64,000 nucleotides of DNA from Moraxellaceae bacterium (GTDB lineage Bacteria > Pseudomonadota > Gammaproteobacteria > Pseudomonadales > Moraxellaceae), in contig SECL01000006.1 of assembly GCA_004173455.1 (NCBI GenBank), forward strand, positions 51,829-115,828, read 5' to 3'. Shown in pieces: positions 8,392-16,543 of this stretch. How positions within the stretch are numbered: the stretch's first letter is position 1; every line of letters begins with the position of its first letter. The notes under the pieces are model-generated. The model ran no database searches, was not told where the DNA came from, and saw only the letters and a list, made by a program, of their open reading frames with translations. A program made the translations under genes and the position numbers.

Positions 8392-9189
8392 TTAGTTTTT
8401 AAACGGATTCAAGCGATTGCCCAAGTGATATTGCAGGCTAATCGGCAAAGGACGCATGCTGCTGGCAATTAGTTTGTTGACCGTGCCCGGCACACACACT
8501 GGCTTGCCTTTCATCACTGCTGCCCAGCCTTCGCGCACCACATCTTCCGGCTGTTGCCACAAAATATCGGGTAACTTGCTGGCTTGGTTGCGCGTGCCCA
8601 TGATGTCGTGAAATTCACTGTGGGTAAAACCGGGGCACAATGCCGTGACATGAATGCCCTGCGGTTTGAGCTCCATATCCAGTGACTGTGAAATATCCAG
8701 CACGTAACTTTTTATACCGGTATACAGTAGGCTAGCACCGGGTGGTGAAAACGCAGCAACGGATGACAGGTTGATAATCCGGCCCCAGCCTTTGCTACGC
8801 ATGTGCGGGATTACCCGATGGCACAACTCGGTCACTGCGGTCACCATCAGCTGTATTTCACCAGCCAGTGCAGACCATGGCGTAGCGGCAAAGGCATCCT
8901 TACCGGACAGGCCTGCATTGTTAATCAATACATCAATGCTTAAACCCTGTGTTTGCGCATAGGCCATGATGTCAGCAGGAGCTGTGATTTGCGTGAGGTC
9001 GGCGGCAAATACATCACAGCGGATACCATGCTGGCTGGTCAGTTCCGCGGCCAGCGCGTCAAGGCGTTCGGCACGGCGCGCAACCAGCAGCAGGTCATAA
9101 CCTTCACTGGCCAGAAAACGGGCAAACGTTGCGCCAATGCCGGCTGAAGCGCCAGTAATCAATGCGGTGCGATTTTGTTTTTTCATCAT
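8392..9189 (-). CDS. SDR family oxidoreductase
   Basis: A 265-aa classical SDR from the ATG at 9189 (a GTG at 9198 is a possible earlier start). It has TGASAGIG near residue 13, NNAG near 90, the catalytic Ser in NLSSVAAF and YTGIK as the active-site YxxxK. VARRAERLDAL after strand two suggests NADP(H). The C-terminal RPLPISLQYHLGNRL resembles SDRs of lipid metabolism. It ends the short minus-strand pair begun by the 187-aa unknown gene, 17 bases upstream, and shares the region with a TetR regulator and a Baeyer-Villiger-type monooxygenase. Confidence 0.88.
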   Translation of the reverse strand: MMKKQNRTALITGASAGIGATFARFLASEGYDLLLVARRAERLDALAAELTSQHGIRCDVFAADLTQITAPADIMAYAQTQGLSIDVLINNAGLSGKDAFAATPWSALAGEIQLMVTAVTELCHRVIPHMRSKGWGRIINLSSVAAFSPPGASLLYTGIKSYVLDISQSLDMELKPQGIHVTALCPGFTHSEFHDIMGTRNQASKLPDILWQQPEDVVREGWAAVMKGKPVCVPGTVNKLIASSMRPLPISLQYHLGNRLNPFKN

Positions 9190-9206
9190 AGTGCTCACAA
9201 GTCTGT

Positions 9207-9770
9207 TTAGGTTAAAGCTGGAATTTGTGCCGTGCTGGCCTGAAAGCCCCGGCGGATACGGCCAATATCACCACGATAATCATAGTGTGGGCCTTGCAAT
9301 AAAAACGGATACGGGATCTGACGCTGTTTTTTGTTAAAACCCCATGTGCCAATGCCCAGATAACGGCCGTCATCCAGCTTGCGGATTTCATCGACCATGT
9401 TGATGGCACCGCACAGCGAATGAAAATAGCGATACACCAACTGATAGGCAGGTTGTCCATCATAGCGTGATGGTGCAATCAGGGTTTGCACGGGATACAG
9501 CCGAATGGTTCTGCTGCCCAGCAAAAACGTGTTGTAACCGCTCCCCGTGTGCTGGTCAACCGGACGAAATGCCTTGGATTGCCACGGCAATAATGGATTA
9601 CTGAGGCTTAGACCTGCAAGGGTAGCCAGAGGATTCGGCTGGCTGAGCATACTGGCCGCATATTCACCGTGCATTTCTTCAATGGTGGGTGCCTGCAAGG
9701 TAGAAAACAAAGCCACCAGTTGTTCGGTGGAAAGCGACTGTACGTCAATTAAGGCGGTGTGGTTCTTCAT
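9207..9770 (-). CDS. Conserved-looking hypothetical protein, 187 aa
   Basis: A soluble protein with no signal peptide or membrane segment. An acidic N-terminal helix carries EEMHGEYAA near residues 31-39. The later half is beta-rich: YNTFLLGSRTIRLYPV, YQLVYRYFHSLCGAINMVDEIRKL and RYLGIGTWGFN. The alternation suggests a lipocalin-like or GXWXG/DUF4334-like small barrel, but I cannot confirm a family. It is the first gene after the TetR operator candidate and is likely cotranscribed with the SDR downstream, so a role in binding or processing the same small lipophilic substrate is a reasonable guess only. Confidence 0.72.
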   Translation of the reverse strand: MKNHTALIDVQSLSTEQLVALFSTLQAPTIEEMHGEYAASMLSQPNPLATLAGLSLSNPLLPWQSKAFRPVDQHTGSGYNTFLLGSRTIRLYPVQTLIAPSRYDGQPAYQLVYRYFHSLCGAINMVDEIRKLDDGRYLGIGTWGFNKKQRQIPYPFLLQGPHYDYRGDIGRIRRGFQASTAQIPALT

Positions 9771-9790
9771 GGATTGCTCAATAGGTTATT

Positions 9791-9813
9791 TATCTTGAAC
9801 GTCATTCAAGATA
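9791..9813. promoter_or_regulatory. Perfect 9+5+9 palindrome, candidate TetR operator
   Basis: Arms TATCTTGAA (9791-9799) and TTCAAGATA (9805-9813) are exact inverted repeats around CGTCA. The site lies 20 bases upstream of the 187-aa gene and overlaps its likely -10 region, in the gap shared with the divergent TetR gene. Repression by that TetR protein is inferred. Confidence 0.65.
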
Positions 9814-9920
9814 TAATACTAGCCAGCATCTTATCGGGCTGTCAAGCTACTTTAGATCGCTGTCCGTGTTTGTATAGCTGTATTTGTGTGGCAGTTGCAG
9901 CGTGATGCGCTACTTTAAAA

Positions 9921-9970
9921 TTTGGGTTTTATTGGATTTTATTGGGTTTGGTTGGGTTTTATTTATTTTC
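9921..9970. repeat. Degenerate 10-bp tandem repeat, G/T-rich
   Basis: Four to five units of the type ATTGGGTTTT sit exactly end to end (9921, 9931, 9941, 9951, then a weaker copy at 9961). The array lies between the palindrome at 9791 and the TetR start at 9999. Confidence 0.6.
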
Positions 9971-9998
9971 GAGCTTTATTGAATGACAGGAGGATTTC

Positions 9999-10553
9999 AT
10001 GCCGCGTAACCACCGCACGCAGGATCGGGAAGAAAAACGTAACCTGATTATCGACGCGGCACAGCACTTGTTCTTACGCGAAGGCTATGAGGCCACGGCC
10101 ATGACCCGGCTGGCCAAGGCTGCCAGTATTGCCGCCAATACCATTTACTGGTATTTCAAGGATAAAGATGATGTGCTAATTGCCGTGCTGGACAGAGAGC
10201 TATCAGTCCGTCTGGCAGATTATTTAAAACAATCCTTTAGCAACATGACGGAACGCCTATTGTGGGTGGTGAATCAGCTGGAACTGGTTAGCCCGCTGGT
10301 GAGTACCGTCCATGCGCGTGCCCAGCTTGCCCCGGCGATCCATGGCTGGCATGAGCAGTTTCATCACCTGATCGAAGCCTTGCTGCGCGTGGAACTAGAA
10401 GCCGCAGGCATCCCGGCAGACAGGATTGAGGCAGTCATGAATATCTGGGTATTTACCATTGAAGGCCTGCTCACCCATCCGATGAGTGCCAGCCAGAAAC
10501 AGCAGATTTGCCAGACCTTGAGCCTTGGTATTCCCCAGCAGGCCAGTGCTTAA
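9999..10553 (+). CDS. TetR/AcrR family transcriptional regulator
   Basis: A 184-aa TetR repressor. The N-terminal HTH is evident: LIIDAAQHLFLREGYEATAM, then LAKAASIAANTIYWYFKDKD. The C-terminal helical ligand-binding domain is divergent, as usual. A strong AGGAGG ribosome binding site precedes the ATG. The gene is divergent from the 187-aa/SDR pair and upstream of (convergent with) the monooxygenase gene. It most likely controls the neighbouring oxidation genes through the palindrome at 9791-9813, released by a hydrophobic ligand; the ligand is unknown. Confidence 0.9.
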   Translation: MPRNHRTQDREEKRNLIIDAAQHLFLREGYEATAMTRLAKAASIAANTIYWYFKDKDDVLIAVLDRELSVRLADYLKQSFSNMTERLLWVVNQLELVSPLVSTVHARAQLAPAIHGWHEQFHHLIEALLRVELEAAGIPADRIEAVMNIWVFTIEGLLTHPMSASQKQQICQTLSLGIPQQASA

Positions 10554-10584
10554 ACGCCTAGCCAAGCTATTAACAGACTTTTCC

Positions 10585-10618
10585 AAAAAAATAAGGCCCA
10601 TCAGTTGACAGGCCTTAT
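10585..10618 (-). terminator. Terminator of the monooxygenase gene
   Basis: Arms ATAAGGCC (10591-10598) and GGCCTTAT (10611-10618) pair. On the minus strand the stem is followed by a run of T (the A run at 10585-10592). It can also end the convergent TetR transcript. Confidence 0.75.
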
Positions 10619-10657
10619 GGATTAATTACCGTAATGACTGGCTATGAATAAGCCAGA

Positions 10658-12211
10658 TCAGGAGGCGGCTTTAGCTGTATCAGGGCTTGCTTCGCTATTG
10701 GCTGCTGCCCCATGTTGCAGGCTGTAGTCCTCAAGGTTTAGGGCACTCAGACGCGCTTTGAGTTTTTTCAACGACCACGGCCACGCAGCAAAGTTACGGC
10801 CATTGGCATCCAGATAGTAGCTCTGGCAACCACCGGCATTAAATACCGTGGTTTTTAAGTGTTTTTGTACCTGTTCGTTGTGGTGTTTTAACACTTGTGG
10901 CTTGATCGACAGCTTGCTAATGCCCTGTTGCTTGATCTTGAGCAGGCCATCCACAATGTAATCCAGCTGGGCTTCGGCCAGACCAATAAAGGAATCATAA
11001 ACCAGCACGTTTGGCCCTAATACCAAAAAGGCATTGGGTACGTTTTCAATGCTGGTGCCCAGATAGGCTTCAGGTGAAGTGTTTTTCCACAAATCGCTCA
11101 GCACCTGCCCTTTTTCGTTCTTGACGCGCTTGCCAATGGGCGGATGCGACACTTCAAATCCCGTGCCCCAGATAATCACGTCCACCTCATGCCGCTCGCC
11201 GTTGGCCGCCACCACGGTATTGCCTTCCACTTTTACTAGACCATGTGGTATCAGCGTGGTATTGGGTTGTTGCAAGGCTGGATAATAATTGTTAGCAAAC
11301 AACAGGCGCTTACAGCCAATGGTAAAATTGGGCGTCACGTTTTTCAGCAGCTCCGGGTCTTTCACCTGTAGCTTCAGCACCTGTTTAAACAGCTCGCCCA
11401 CTGGTTTTAACACCGCAGGATTACGCAAGCCAAAGTTAATGGCATTGAGTGACTGTGCCACAGCCTTACGCCAGCCTTTTTGAATGGCCGGATATTTGGC
11501 AATCACTGATTTACTAAATTCACTTAAGTCGGTGTCCGGCTTTGGCACTACCCACGGTGCAGTCCGCTGGAATACATACAGTTCCTTGGCCAGCGGCTGG
11601 ATTTGCGGCACAAACTGAATGGCTGATGCTCCTGTACCAATCACGGCAATGCGCTTGCCGGTCAGGTTATAGTCATGATTCCAGCGTGCCGAATGGAACA
11701 TCTCACCGGTAAAGGTTTCGATGCCATCCAGTTTTGGAATTTGCGCTTCGGTAATTGGGCCAGTAGCAAAAACCACCGTTCTGGACAAATACGGGCCATT
11801 GCTGGTTTCTAGCTGCCATAGGTGCTGGGCTTCATTCCATTCGGCATCCAACAGCTCAGTGTTAAATTCAATGAGGGAAGTAATATTGAACTGGTTGCTG
11901 GTTTCTTCCAGATAATCCAGGATTTCCGGCTGGCGTGCAAACAAATGGCTCCACTTGGCACTCGGCGCAAAGGAGTAGGAATACAACGCAGATGGCACAT
12001 CACAGCCACAGCCGGGATAGGTGTTTTCACGCCATGTCCCACCCACGCGGCTGGCTTTTTCTATCATCTTAAAATTGGTATAGCCTTCCTTGTTGAGGCG
12101 AATGGCAGCGGCAATCCCAGAAATACCAGCGCCCACAATAAAGCTGTCATAAATATGCGCCGGGCTTGCGGTTTTTTTGGCACGGCTGCTGGTTTTAGTT
12201 GCTGTTGTCAT
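10658..12211 (-). CDS. Baeyer-Villiger-type flavin monooxygenase
   Basis: A 517-aa class B flavoprotein monooxygenase. Two Rossmann motifs are visible: FAD-binding GAGISG at 27-32 and NADPH-binding GTGASA at 192-197. Between them lies the Baeyer-Villiger fingerprint FxGxxxHxxxW at 167-177. The GGTWREN...PGCGCD segment near 57-71 is typical of the EthA/long-chain ketone subgroup. Such enzymes insert oxygen into ketones to give esters or lactones, or oxidise sulfides. The gene has an AAAGG ribosome binding site and follows an SDR gene 72 bases upstream in the same direction, which could supply or reduce the ketone. Substrate unknown. Confidence 0.92.
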   Translation of the reverse strand: MTTATKTSSRAKKTASPAHIYDSFIVGAGISGIAAAIRLNKEGYTNFKMIEKASRVGGTWRENTYPGCGCDVPSALYSYSFAPSAKWSHLFARQPEILDYLEETSNQFNITSLIEFNTELLDAEWNEAQHLWQLETSNGPYLSRTVVFATGPITEAQIPKLDGIETFTGEMFHSARWNHDYNLTGKRIAVIGTGASAIQFVPQIQPLAKELYVFQRTAPWVVPKPDTDLSEFSKSVIAKYPAIQKGWRKAVAQSLNAINFGLRNPAVLKPVGELFKQVLKLQVKDPELLKNVTPNFTIGCKRLLFANNYYPALQQPNTTLIPHGLVKVEGNTVVAANGERHEVDVIIWGTGFEVSHPPIGKRVKNEKGQVLSDLWKNTSPEAYLGTSIENVPNAFLVLGPNVLVYDSFIGLAEAQLDYIVDGLLKIKQQGISKLSIKPQVLKHHNEQVQKHLKTTVFNAGGCQSYYLDANGRNFAAWPWSLKKLKARLSALNLEDYSLQHGAAANSEASPDTAKAAS

Positions 12212-12283
12212 GAAAAAATCTACCTTTAAATGGGTGAATTACACAGGCTGTTGAGCGCATGGCTCATTAAGTCAGCAGCCTGC

Positions 12284-13111
12284 TTATTTAAACAGTCTGT
12301 AGCCAGTGGCCAGAAACTTGGTATACAGGTCTGGCGAGGCACGTTTCAGCAGCCAGAACAGCTTGGCGTCAATTTGCGGAATGGTATACAACTTGCCTTT
12401 GTCCAGACGATCCAGCGTCAGTTTGGCTACCTTGTCACTGGTGGTAAAGGCCAGATGGGTCAAGGCATAGTCCAGTAACCCTTTGTGCGGTACCTTGCCA
12501 TTTTTGATAATATTGGTTGGCACTAAGGTCGGGCATAACACATTGACTTTAATATCAAATTTTTTCAGTTCAGCCGACAGTGTTTCGGATAAGGCACGAA
12601 CCCCTGCTTTTGATACGTTATAAACGGTCATTTCAGGTGCAGCGGTATACGAGGCAGCGGAAGCCACATTAATAATGGCACCGTGACCCAGCTGCTTAAA
12701 TTTCGGCACAAAGGCACGGCAACCATAAATCACACCCCATAAATTGATATTCATGCACCACTGCCAGTCTTCCATGCTCATTTCATCAAATTTACCACCC
12801 AGACCAATACCCGCATTATTGATGACCAGCGTGACCGGATGTTGCATCAACTGCCCGGCTTGCTCAGCCAGTTGAGTAACTTGCTCTTCTTTCGATACAT
12901 CGCACTGCACCGCAAAGCCTTTTGCCCCCGCTTGCGCCAGTAATGCTACTGTTTCTTCTGCCGCGGCCAGATTAATGTCGGCGCACACCACCATACCGCC
13001 ACGCTTTGCCAGTTCCAGTGCAAAGCTACGGCCAATCCCGCTACCGGCACCCGTTACCACGGCATAGGCTTGCTGGCTGGGTTTTTGCTTTTTCTTGCCA
13101 AATAAACTCAT
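12284..13111 (-). CDS. SDR family oxidoreductase
   Basis: A 275-aa SDR with a basic N-terminal stretch (FGKKKQK). TGAGSGIG lies near residue 20, Asp in VVCADINL after strand two suggests NAD(H), NNAGIGLGG lies near 98, and the catalytic motif is YNVSK. The C-terminal part (FWLLKRASPDLYTKFLATGYRLF) is characteristic of SDRs found beside Baeyer-Villiger monooxygenase genes in Acinetobacter and mycobacteria. A likely job is alcohol-to-ketone oxidation ahead of the monooxygenase, which is inference from context. Confidence 0.88.
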   Translation of the reverse strand: MSLFGKKKQKPSQQAYAVVTGAGSGIGRSFALELAKRGGMVVCADINLAAAEETVALLAQAGAKGFAVQCDVSKEEQVTQLAEQAGQLMQHPVTLVINNAGIGLGGKFDEMSMEDWQWCMNINLWGVIYGCRAFVPKFKQLGHGAIINVASAASYTAAPEMTVYNVSKAGVRALSETLSAELKKFDIKVNVLCPTLVPTNIIKNGKVPHKGLLDYALTHLAFTTSDKVAKLTLDRLDKGKLYTIPQIDAKLFWLLKRASPDLYTKFLATGYRLFK

Positions 13112-13194
13112 AATTAATCCAAAACCACTGTTAATTCAAAACCATTCGGGAAAACCAGCCATCACTCAAACAATGACTGGATATGGGTTAATGC

Positions 13195-14160
13195 TTAAGC
13201 CGCGCGAACCGGGGGAAAGAATTCCTTGGTCAGGTAGCGACCCAGCAAGCCAGTGTCCTGATTCAGCAGTTTGTCTTTATAGTAGGCCAGATACTCACTG
13301 GTATCATGGTCATTGGGGTGGAAATCCGGGCGCATATAATCCAGTAAATGGCTCAGCGTACTGCCGTAAAGCCCATCTTTAGGACTCAATATCACTTTGG
13401 CACTATAAAACGCATCTTTCCAAAACGACGGGCTGATCATATTGGTTGGCTTACGCAAAAATGGAATCAAAAAGCCACCCAGCGACACCAGACCAATGAT
13501 CGTAAAGCTTGCCAAGGCAAAACCTGCCATACGCAAGGCATAACTGCCATTCAATAATTGATACACATCATAGGCAATATCCTTGTGCTCGGATTCTTCC
13601 AGCATGTGCCACTGCCATAAGGCCTTGGTTTTTTCATCATCAATGATTTCGTCAAAAATATACTCATGCTTCATGGCATATTCGGCAATCACGGCAGTGA
13701 AGTGTTCAATCCCGGCCATGAGGGATAGCTTGAGCGGCTGTGGAAACTTTAAGAAGCCATAATCAAACACGTTTTTGGCCAGAAAACGGTAAAACTCAAC
13801 CGGAAAATCATGTTTTTTCAGGGTTTCATTCCATTCATTATGAATCTTGGAATGAATGGCTTCCTGACCAATCAGGGCAGTGACCCGCTGCTTTAAAATA
13901 GGGTCTTGCACAAAATCACGATGATAGCGTGCGGTTTCAATCACCAGATCCTCACCAAAAGTCAGGAAAATGGATAGCGCTTCAAAATACGCCGAGGCCA
14001 GTTCGGTATTGCGAAAAAAACGCGTATTTAGCGCCGTGGCATCAAATTTAAAATCAAAATGACGAATGGGAATCGGTTCTTTGCTGGCAAAATCAGGTAG
14101 CTGAATTTCACGATAGAACTTGAGCTTCTTGAGTGATTTCCGAACGGCTGTGGCAACCAT
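13195..14160 (-). CDS. Predicted metal-dependent hydrolase, PF10118-like (ferritin-like)
   Basis: A 321-aa helical protein of the COG3687/PF10118 group. Carboxylate and His residues are spaced as in a di-iron or di-metal four-helix bundle: FGEDLVIE (about 69-76), QEAIH with ExxH at 100-103, IEHF at 152, and EESEH with ExxH at 189-192. A hydrophobic hairpin near 205-235 (FALASFTIIGLVSLGGFLIPF) may insert in the membrane. The biochemical activity of the family is not established; hydrolase is a name by annotation. AGGTATTG precedes the start. The next gene upstream is a clear paralogue. Confidence 0.85.
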   Translation of the reverse strand: MVATAVRKSLKKLKFYREIQLPDFASKEPIPIRHFDFKFDATALNTRFFRNTELASAYFEALSIFLTFGEDLVIETARYHRDFVQDPILKQRVTALIGQEAIHSKIHNEWNETLKKHDFPVEFYRFLAKNVFDYGFLKFPQPLKLSLMAGIEHFTAVIAEYAMKHEYIFDEIIDDEKTKALWQWHMLEESEHKDIAYDVYQLLNGSYALRMAGFALASFTIIGLVSLGGFLIPFLRKPTNMISPSFWKDAFYSAKVILSPKDGLYGSTLSHLLDYMRPDFHPNDHDTSEYLAYYKDKLLNQDTGLLGRYLTKEFFPPVRAA

Positions 14161-14184
14161 GGCAATACCTATCTAAATAAAAAA

Positions 14185-14199
14185 TTAACGACACGTTAA
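14185..14199. promoter_or_regulatory. Inverted repeat TTAACG-N3-CGTTAA
   Basis: Perfect 6-bp arms (14185-14190 and 14194-14199) sit 25 bases upstream of the start of the first metal-hydrolase gene. The position suits an operator. No regulator can be assigned. Confidence 0.35.
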
Positions 14200-14386
14200 G
14201 CAACACTTGCACACTCAATCCCTGATTCAGGCATCTGCATCGCCTTAGCAAGCGCTTGCTTGGTTATGCAAATCATTTCAGCACAATGTCTTCCGCTTGC
14301 AAATGAGAAAAACTCGCCAGTTTCTTGATAGTTTTGGTTATCCAGCTTTTATTCTGCTGGTATTTACTGTGCTCACACTTAAAACC

Positions 14387-14418
14387 GGCATTGACTAAAA
14401 CCGGTTTTAATCAATGCC
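14387..14418 (-). terminator. Strong hairpin after the second metal-hydrolase gene
   Basis: GGCATTGA (14387-14394) and TCAATGCC (14411-14418) flank the palindrome AAAACCGGTTTT (14397-14408); one mismatch across a 16-bp arm. It starts 10 bases past the stop codon at 14429. The following T run is short, so terminator is likely rather than certain. Confidence 0.5.
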
Positions 14419-14428
14419 ATCTGCATTA

Positions 14429-15424
14429 TTAAGCTGCTGGTTGCACCTTGGGGGTAAATTCCTTGACAAAAAACGGATGCAATACCCCGCCCTCAGACAG
14501 CAGTTTCTTTTTATAGTATTCCAGATATTCGGTGGTATCGTGGTCGTTGGGATGGAAGTCGGTACGCAGATAATCAAAAATATGCGCCATACTGCTGCCG
14601 AAAACACCCCGTTTTGGGCCAAACAGCAAAGACCAGCTTTCGGTCGCGTCTTTCCAGAATGACAGGCTCAGTGCATTGGCAGGACGACGAAAAAATGGCA
14701 GCATCAGTGCGCCCGCACCGACACCTAGCATCAGCGTTATAAAGGCAATAAAAAATCCGGCAATACGCAGTGGATAGTTGGCCGACAACACCTGATACAC
14801 ATCATAGGCAATATCCTTGTGCTCGGATTCTTCCAGCATGTGCCACATCCACAATGCGCGCGCTTTTTCATCATCGGAATGATAAAAATTATCCTCATTC
14901 TTCATCATGTATTCGGCCAGCACCGCAGTAAAGTGCTCAATCCCGGCCATCATGGACAGCTTGAGCGGTTGCGGAAATTTTAAAAAAGTATGGTCAAATA
15001 CCTGCTGCGCCAAAAAGCGATACAACCGCACTGGCACATTATTGGGAATCATAATGTCGTTGTATTCATCATGCAGCCGAGAATGAATGGCTTCTTGACC
15101 AATTAGGCTAGTAATGCGCTGCTTTAACACCGGATCTTTAATAAAATCACGATGGTAACGGGCGGTTTCAATCACCAGATCCTCACCAAAAGTCAGGAAA
15201 ATGGAAAGTGCTGCAAAATAAGCCGTAGCCCATTCCTTTTGCAGATAAAACTTAACATCCAGTTGTTTGGCATCAAACTTAAAATCAAAATGCCGAATGG
15301 GAATTGTGCCCTTGCTGGCAAAATCAGGCAGAGTGATTGGAGGCCTTGCCTTTTGTGAGCCAATCTTTAATGGACTGGCTTTTAAGGTGCGGGAAACAGT
15401 GTTCCGAATGGCGGTCGTGATCAT
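14429..15424 (-). CDS. Predicted metal-dependent hydrolase, PF10118-like (ferritin-like), paralogue
   Basis: A 331-aa paralogue of the neighbouring gene, sharing long blocks such as SIFLTFGEDLVIETARYHRD, LIGQEAIHS, MAGIEHFTAV and MLEESEHKDIAYDVYQ. All candidate metal ligands (ExxH twice plus the extra Glu residues) are conserved in both copies. It carries its own hydrophobic hairpin (FFIAFITLMLGVGAGALMLPF). A GAGGTATTTGTC site precedes the ATG. The pair looks like an old tandem duplication, and each copy has its own leader (268 bases apart), so they may be expressed separately. Confidence 0.85.
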   Translation of the reverse strand: MITTAIRNTVSRTLKASPLKIGSQKARPPITLPDFASKGTIPIRHFDFKFDAKQLDVKFYLQKEWATAYFAALSIFLTFGEDLVIETARYHRDFIKDPVLKQRITSLIGQEAIHSRLHDEYNDIMIPNNVPVRLYRFLAQQVFDHTFLKFPQPLKLSMMAGIEHFTAVLAEYMMKNEDNFYHSDDEKARALWMWHMLEESEHKDIAYDVYQVLSANYPLRIAGFFIAFITLMLGVGAGALMLPFFRRPANALSLSFWKDATESWSLLFGPKRGVFGSSMAHIFDYLRTDFHPNDHDTTEYLEYYKKKLLSEGGVLHPFFVKEFTPKVQPAA

Positions 15425-15847
15425 GACAAATACCTCTGACTAAAATGGTTCAACGCGAGAAGTGGCTATAGCAACGAATTAAATGCTGCTTCTACGTCAA
15501 TCGAATCTATTTTCACTTTAGCCTATCGTAATACGACAACTTGTTCGGATTCAATTCGGGTGCCTCGTTGGCCTTAATCTCATCGCAATGGATTGTTTTT
15601 AATCTCAGGCAGGCTATTGTTTTAACACTCTATAGCCATTGAAAGCTTGATTAATTATTAAAATTAATATTTATTATCAGCAGGTTAATCAAAACTTAAT
15701 CATTTTAAAAACAGCGGTAAACTGCTTAACTGAGCATGCACATCGGGCACTGCGACCGCTTGAACAAAGTTCTGAGCAAAACAGATTTAGGATAAGATTC
15801 AGATTTTATGCCAATCCTTTGATGACGATTAGAGATATTCAGACGCT
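15425..15847. other. Intergenic stretch between response regulator and metal hydrolase
   Basis: A 423-base gap between two minus-strand genes. I see no supported ORF or RNA. It is AT-rich around 15640-15710 and should hold the promoter of the metal-hydrolase gene and the end of the two-component transcript; no clear terminator hairpin was found. Confidence 0.5.
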
Positions 15848-16540
15848 TTAGACCAGACCATATTGCAGCGCAACCATCACGGCTTCGGCGCGCGATGAAA
15901 TATTCAGTTTACGATAAATTTCCTTCACATAACTGGCCGCAGTATGTACCGAAATCCCCAGTTGTTCAGCCGTTTCATTGACCTGTAAGCCACGACCCAG
16001 ACAGGCCAGCACTTCTTTTTCACGCCGGGTTAAAGGCAATACGATTGGCAGCGACTTGCACGCAGCACTTTGCCCCAGTTGTCGCATATACTGCATGATT
16101 TTTTGAATAAACAGTGGCGATAGCACCGCATGACCCTGTGCAATCTGCAATAGGTTTTGGGCAAATTTTTCAGCTTCCATGTCCTTTAATAAATAACCCT
16201 GTGCCCCTTGCTGCACAGCCTTGAATAAATGTTGGTCGTCTTCAAAAATCGTCACCACCACCATCAGTACCTGCGGACAATGCTGGTTACAATACTCAAT
16301 CAGCTCAAGCCCACTGCCATCCGGCAAGCCCAGATCAATCAGGGCAATATCATAGTGATGGGATGGCTTTAGATATTGCCAAGCCTGCCTCAGGTTAAAA
16401 GCCTGATCGACCTGAATGGCTGGAAAAGCTTCGCGTAAGCGCTCACTCATCCAGTGATTGCTACTTTCAATATCCTCAAGTATCAGGGCTTTTTTAAACT
16501 GCTTTGGCGGGTTGCCGATGCTTTCGTGTCCTGGCTGCAT
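15848..16540 (-). CDS. LuxR/NarL-type two-component response regulator
   Basis: A 230-aa response regulator. The receiver domain has acidic LEDIE near 21-25, the phospho-acceptor D69 in ALIDLGLPDGSG, VTIF as the switch Thr region and the conserved Lys in YLLKDM. The C-terminal LuxR HTH includes LTRREKEVLACLGRG and GISVHTAASYVKEIYRKL. It starts three bases after the sensor kinase stop codon, so the two are translationally coupled and form a cognate pair. AGGGGGG lies upstream of the ATG. Target genes are unknown; adjacent lipid genes are candidates only by position. Confidence 0.92.
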   Translation of the reverse strand: MQPGHESIGNPPKQFKKALILEDIESSNHWMSERLREAFPAIQVDQAFNLRQAWQYLKPSHHYDIALIDLGLPDGSGLELIEYCNQHCPQVLMVVVTIFEDDQHLFKAVQQGAQGYLLKDMEAEKFAQNLLQIAQGHAVLSPLFIQKIMQYMRQLGQSAACKSLPIVLPLTRREKEVLACLGRGLQVNETAEQLGISVHTAASYVKEIYRKLNISSRAEAVMVALQYGLV

Positions 16541-16543
16541 AAT

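Noticed and set aside
12244..12281. Hairpin CAGGCTGTTGA / TCAGCAGCCTG as a terminator
   Set aside because: Good stem with one mismatch but a large loop and no T run on either strand; it lies between two genes that are probably cotranscribed.
14247..14260. 14-bp perfect palindrome AGCAAGCGCTTGCT
   Set aside because: Short and unsupported by any partner site; could be chance. The nearby TTAACG repeat is a better operator candidate.
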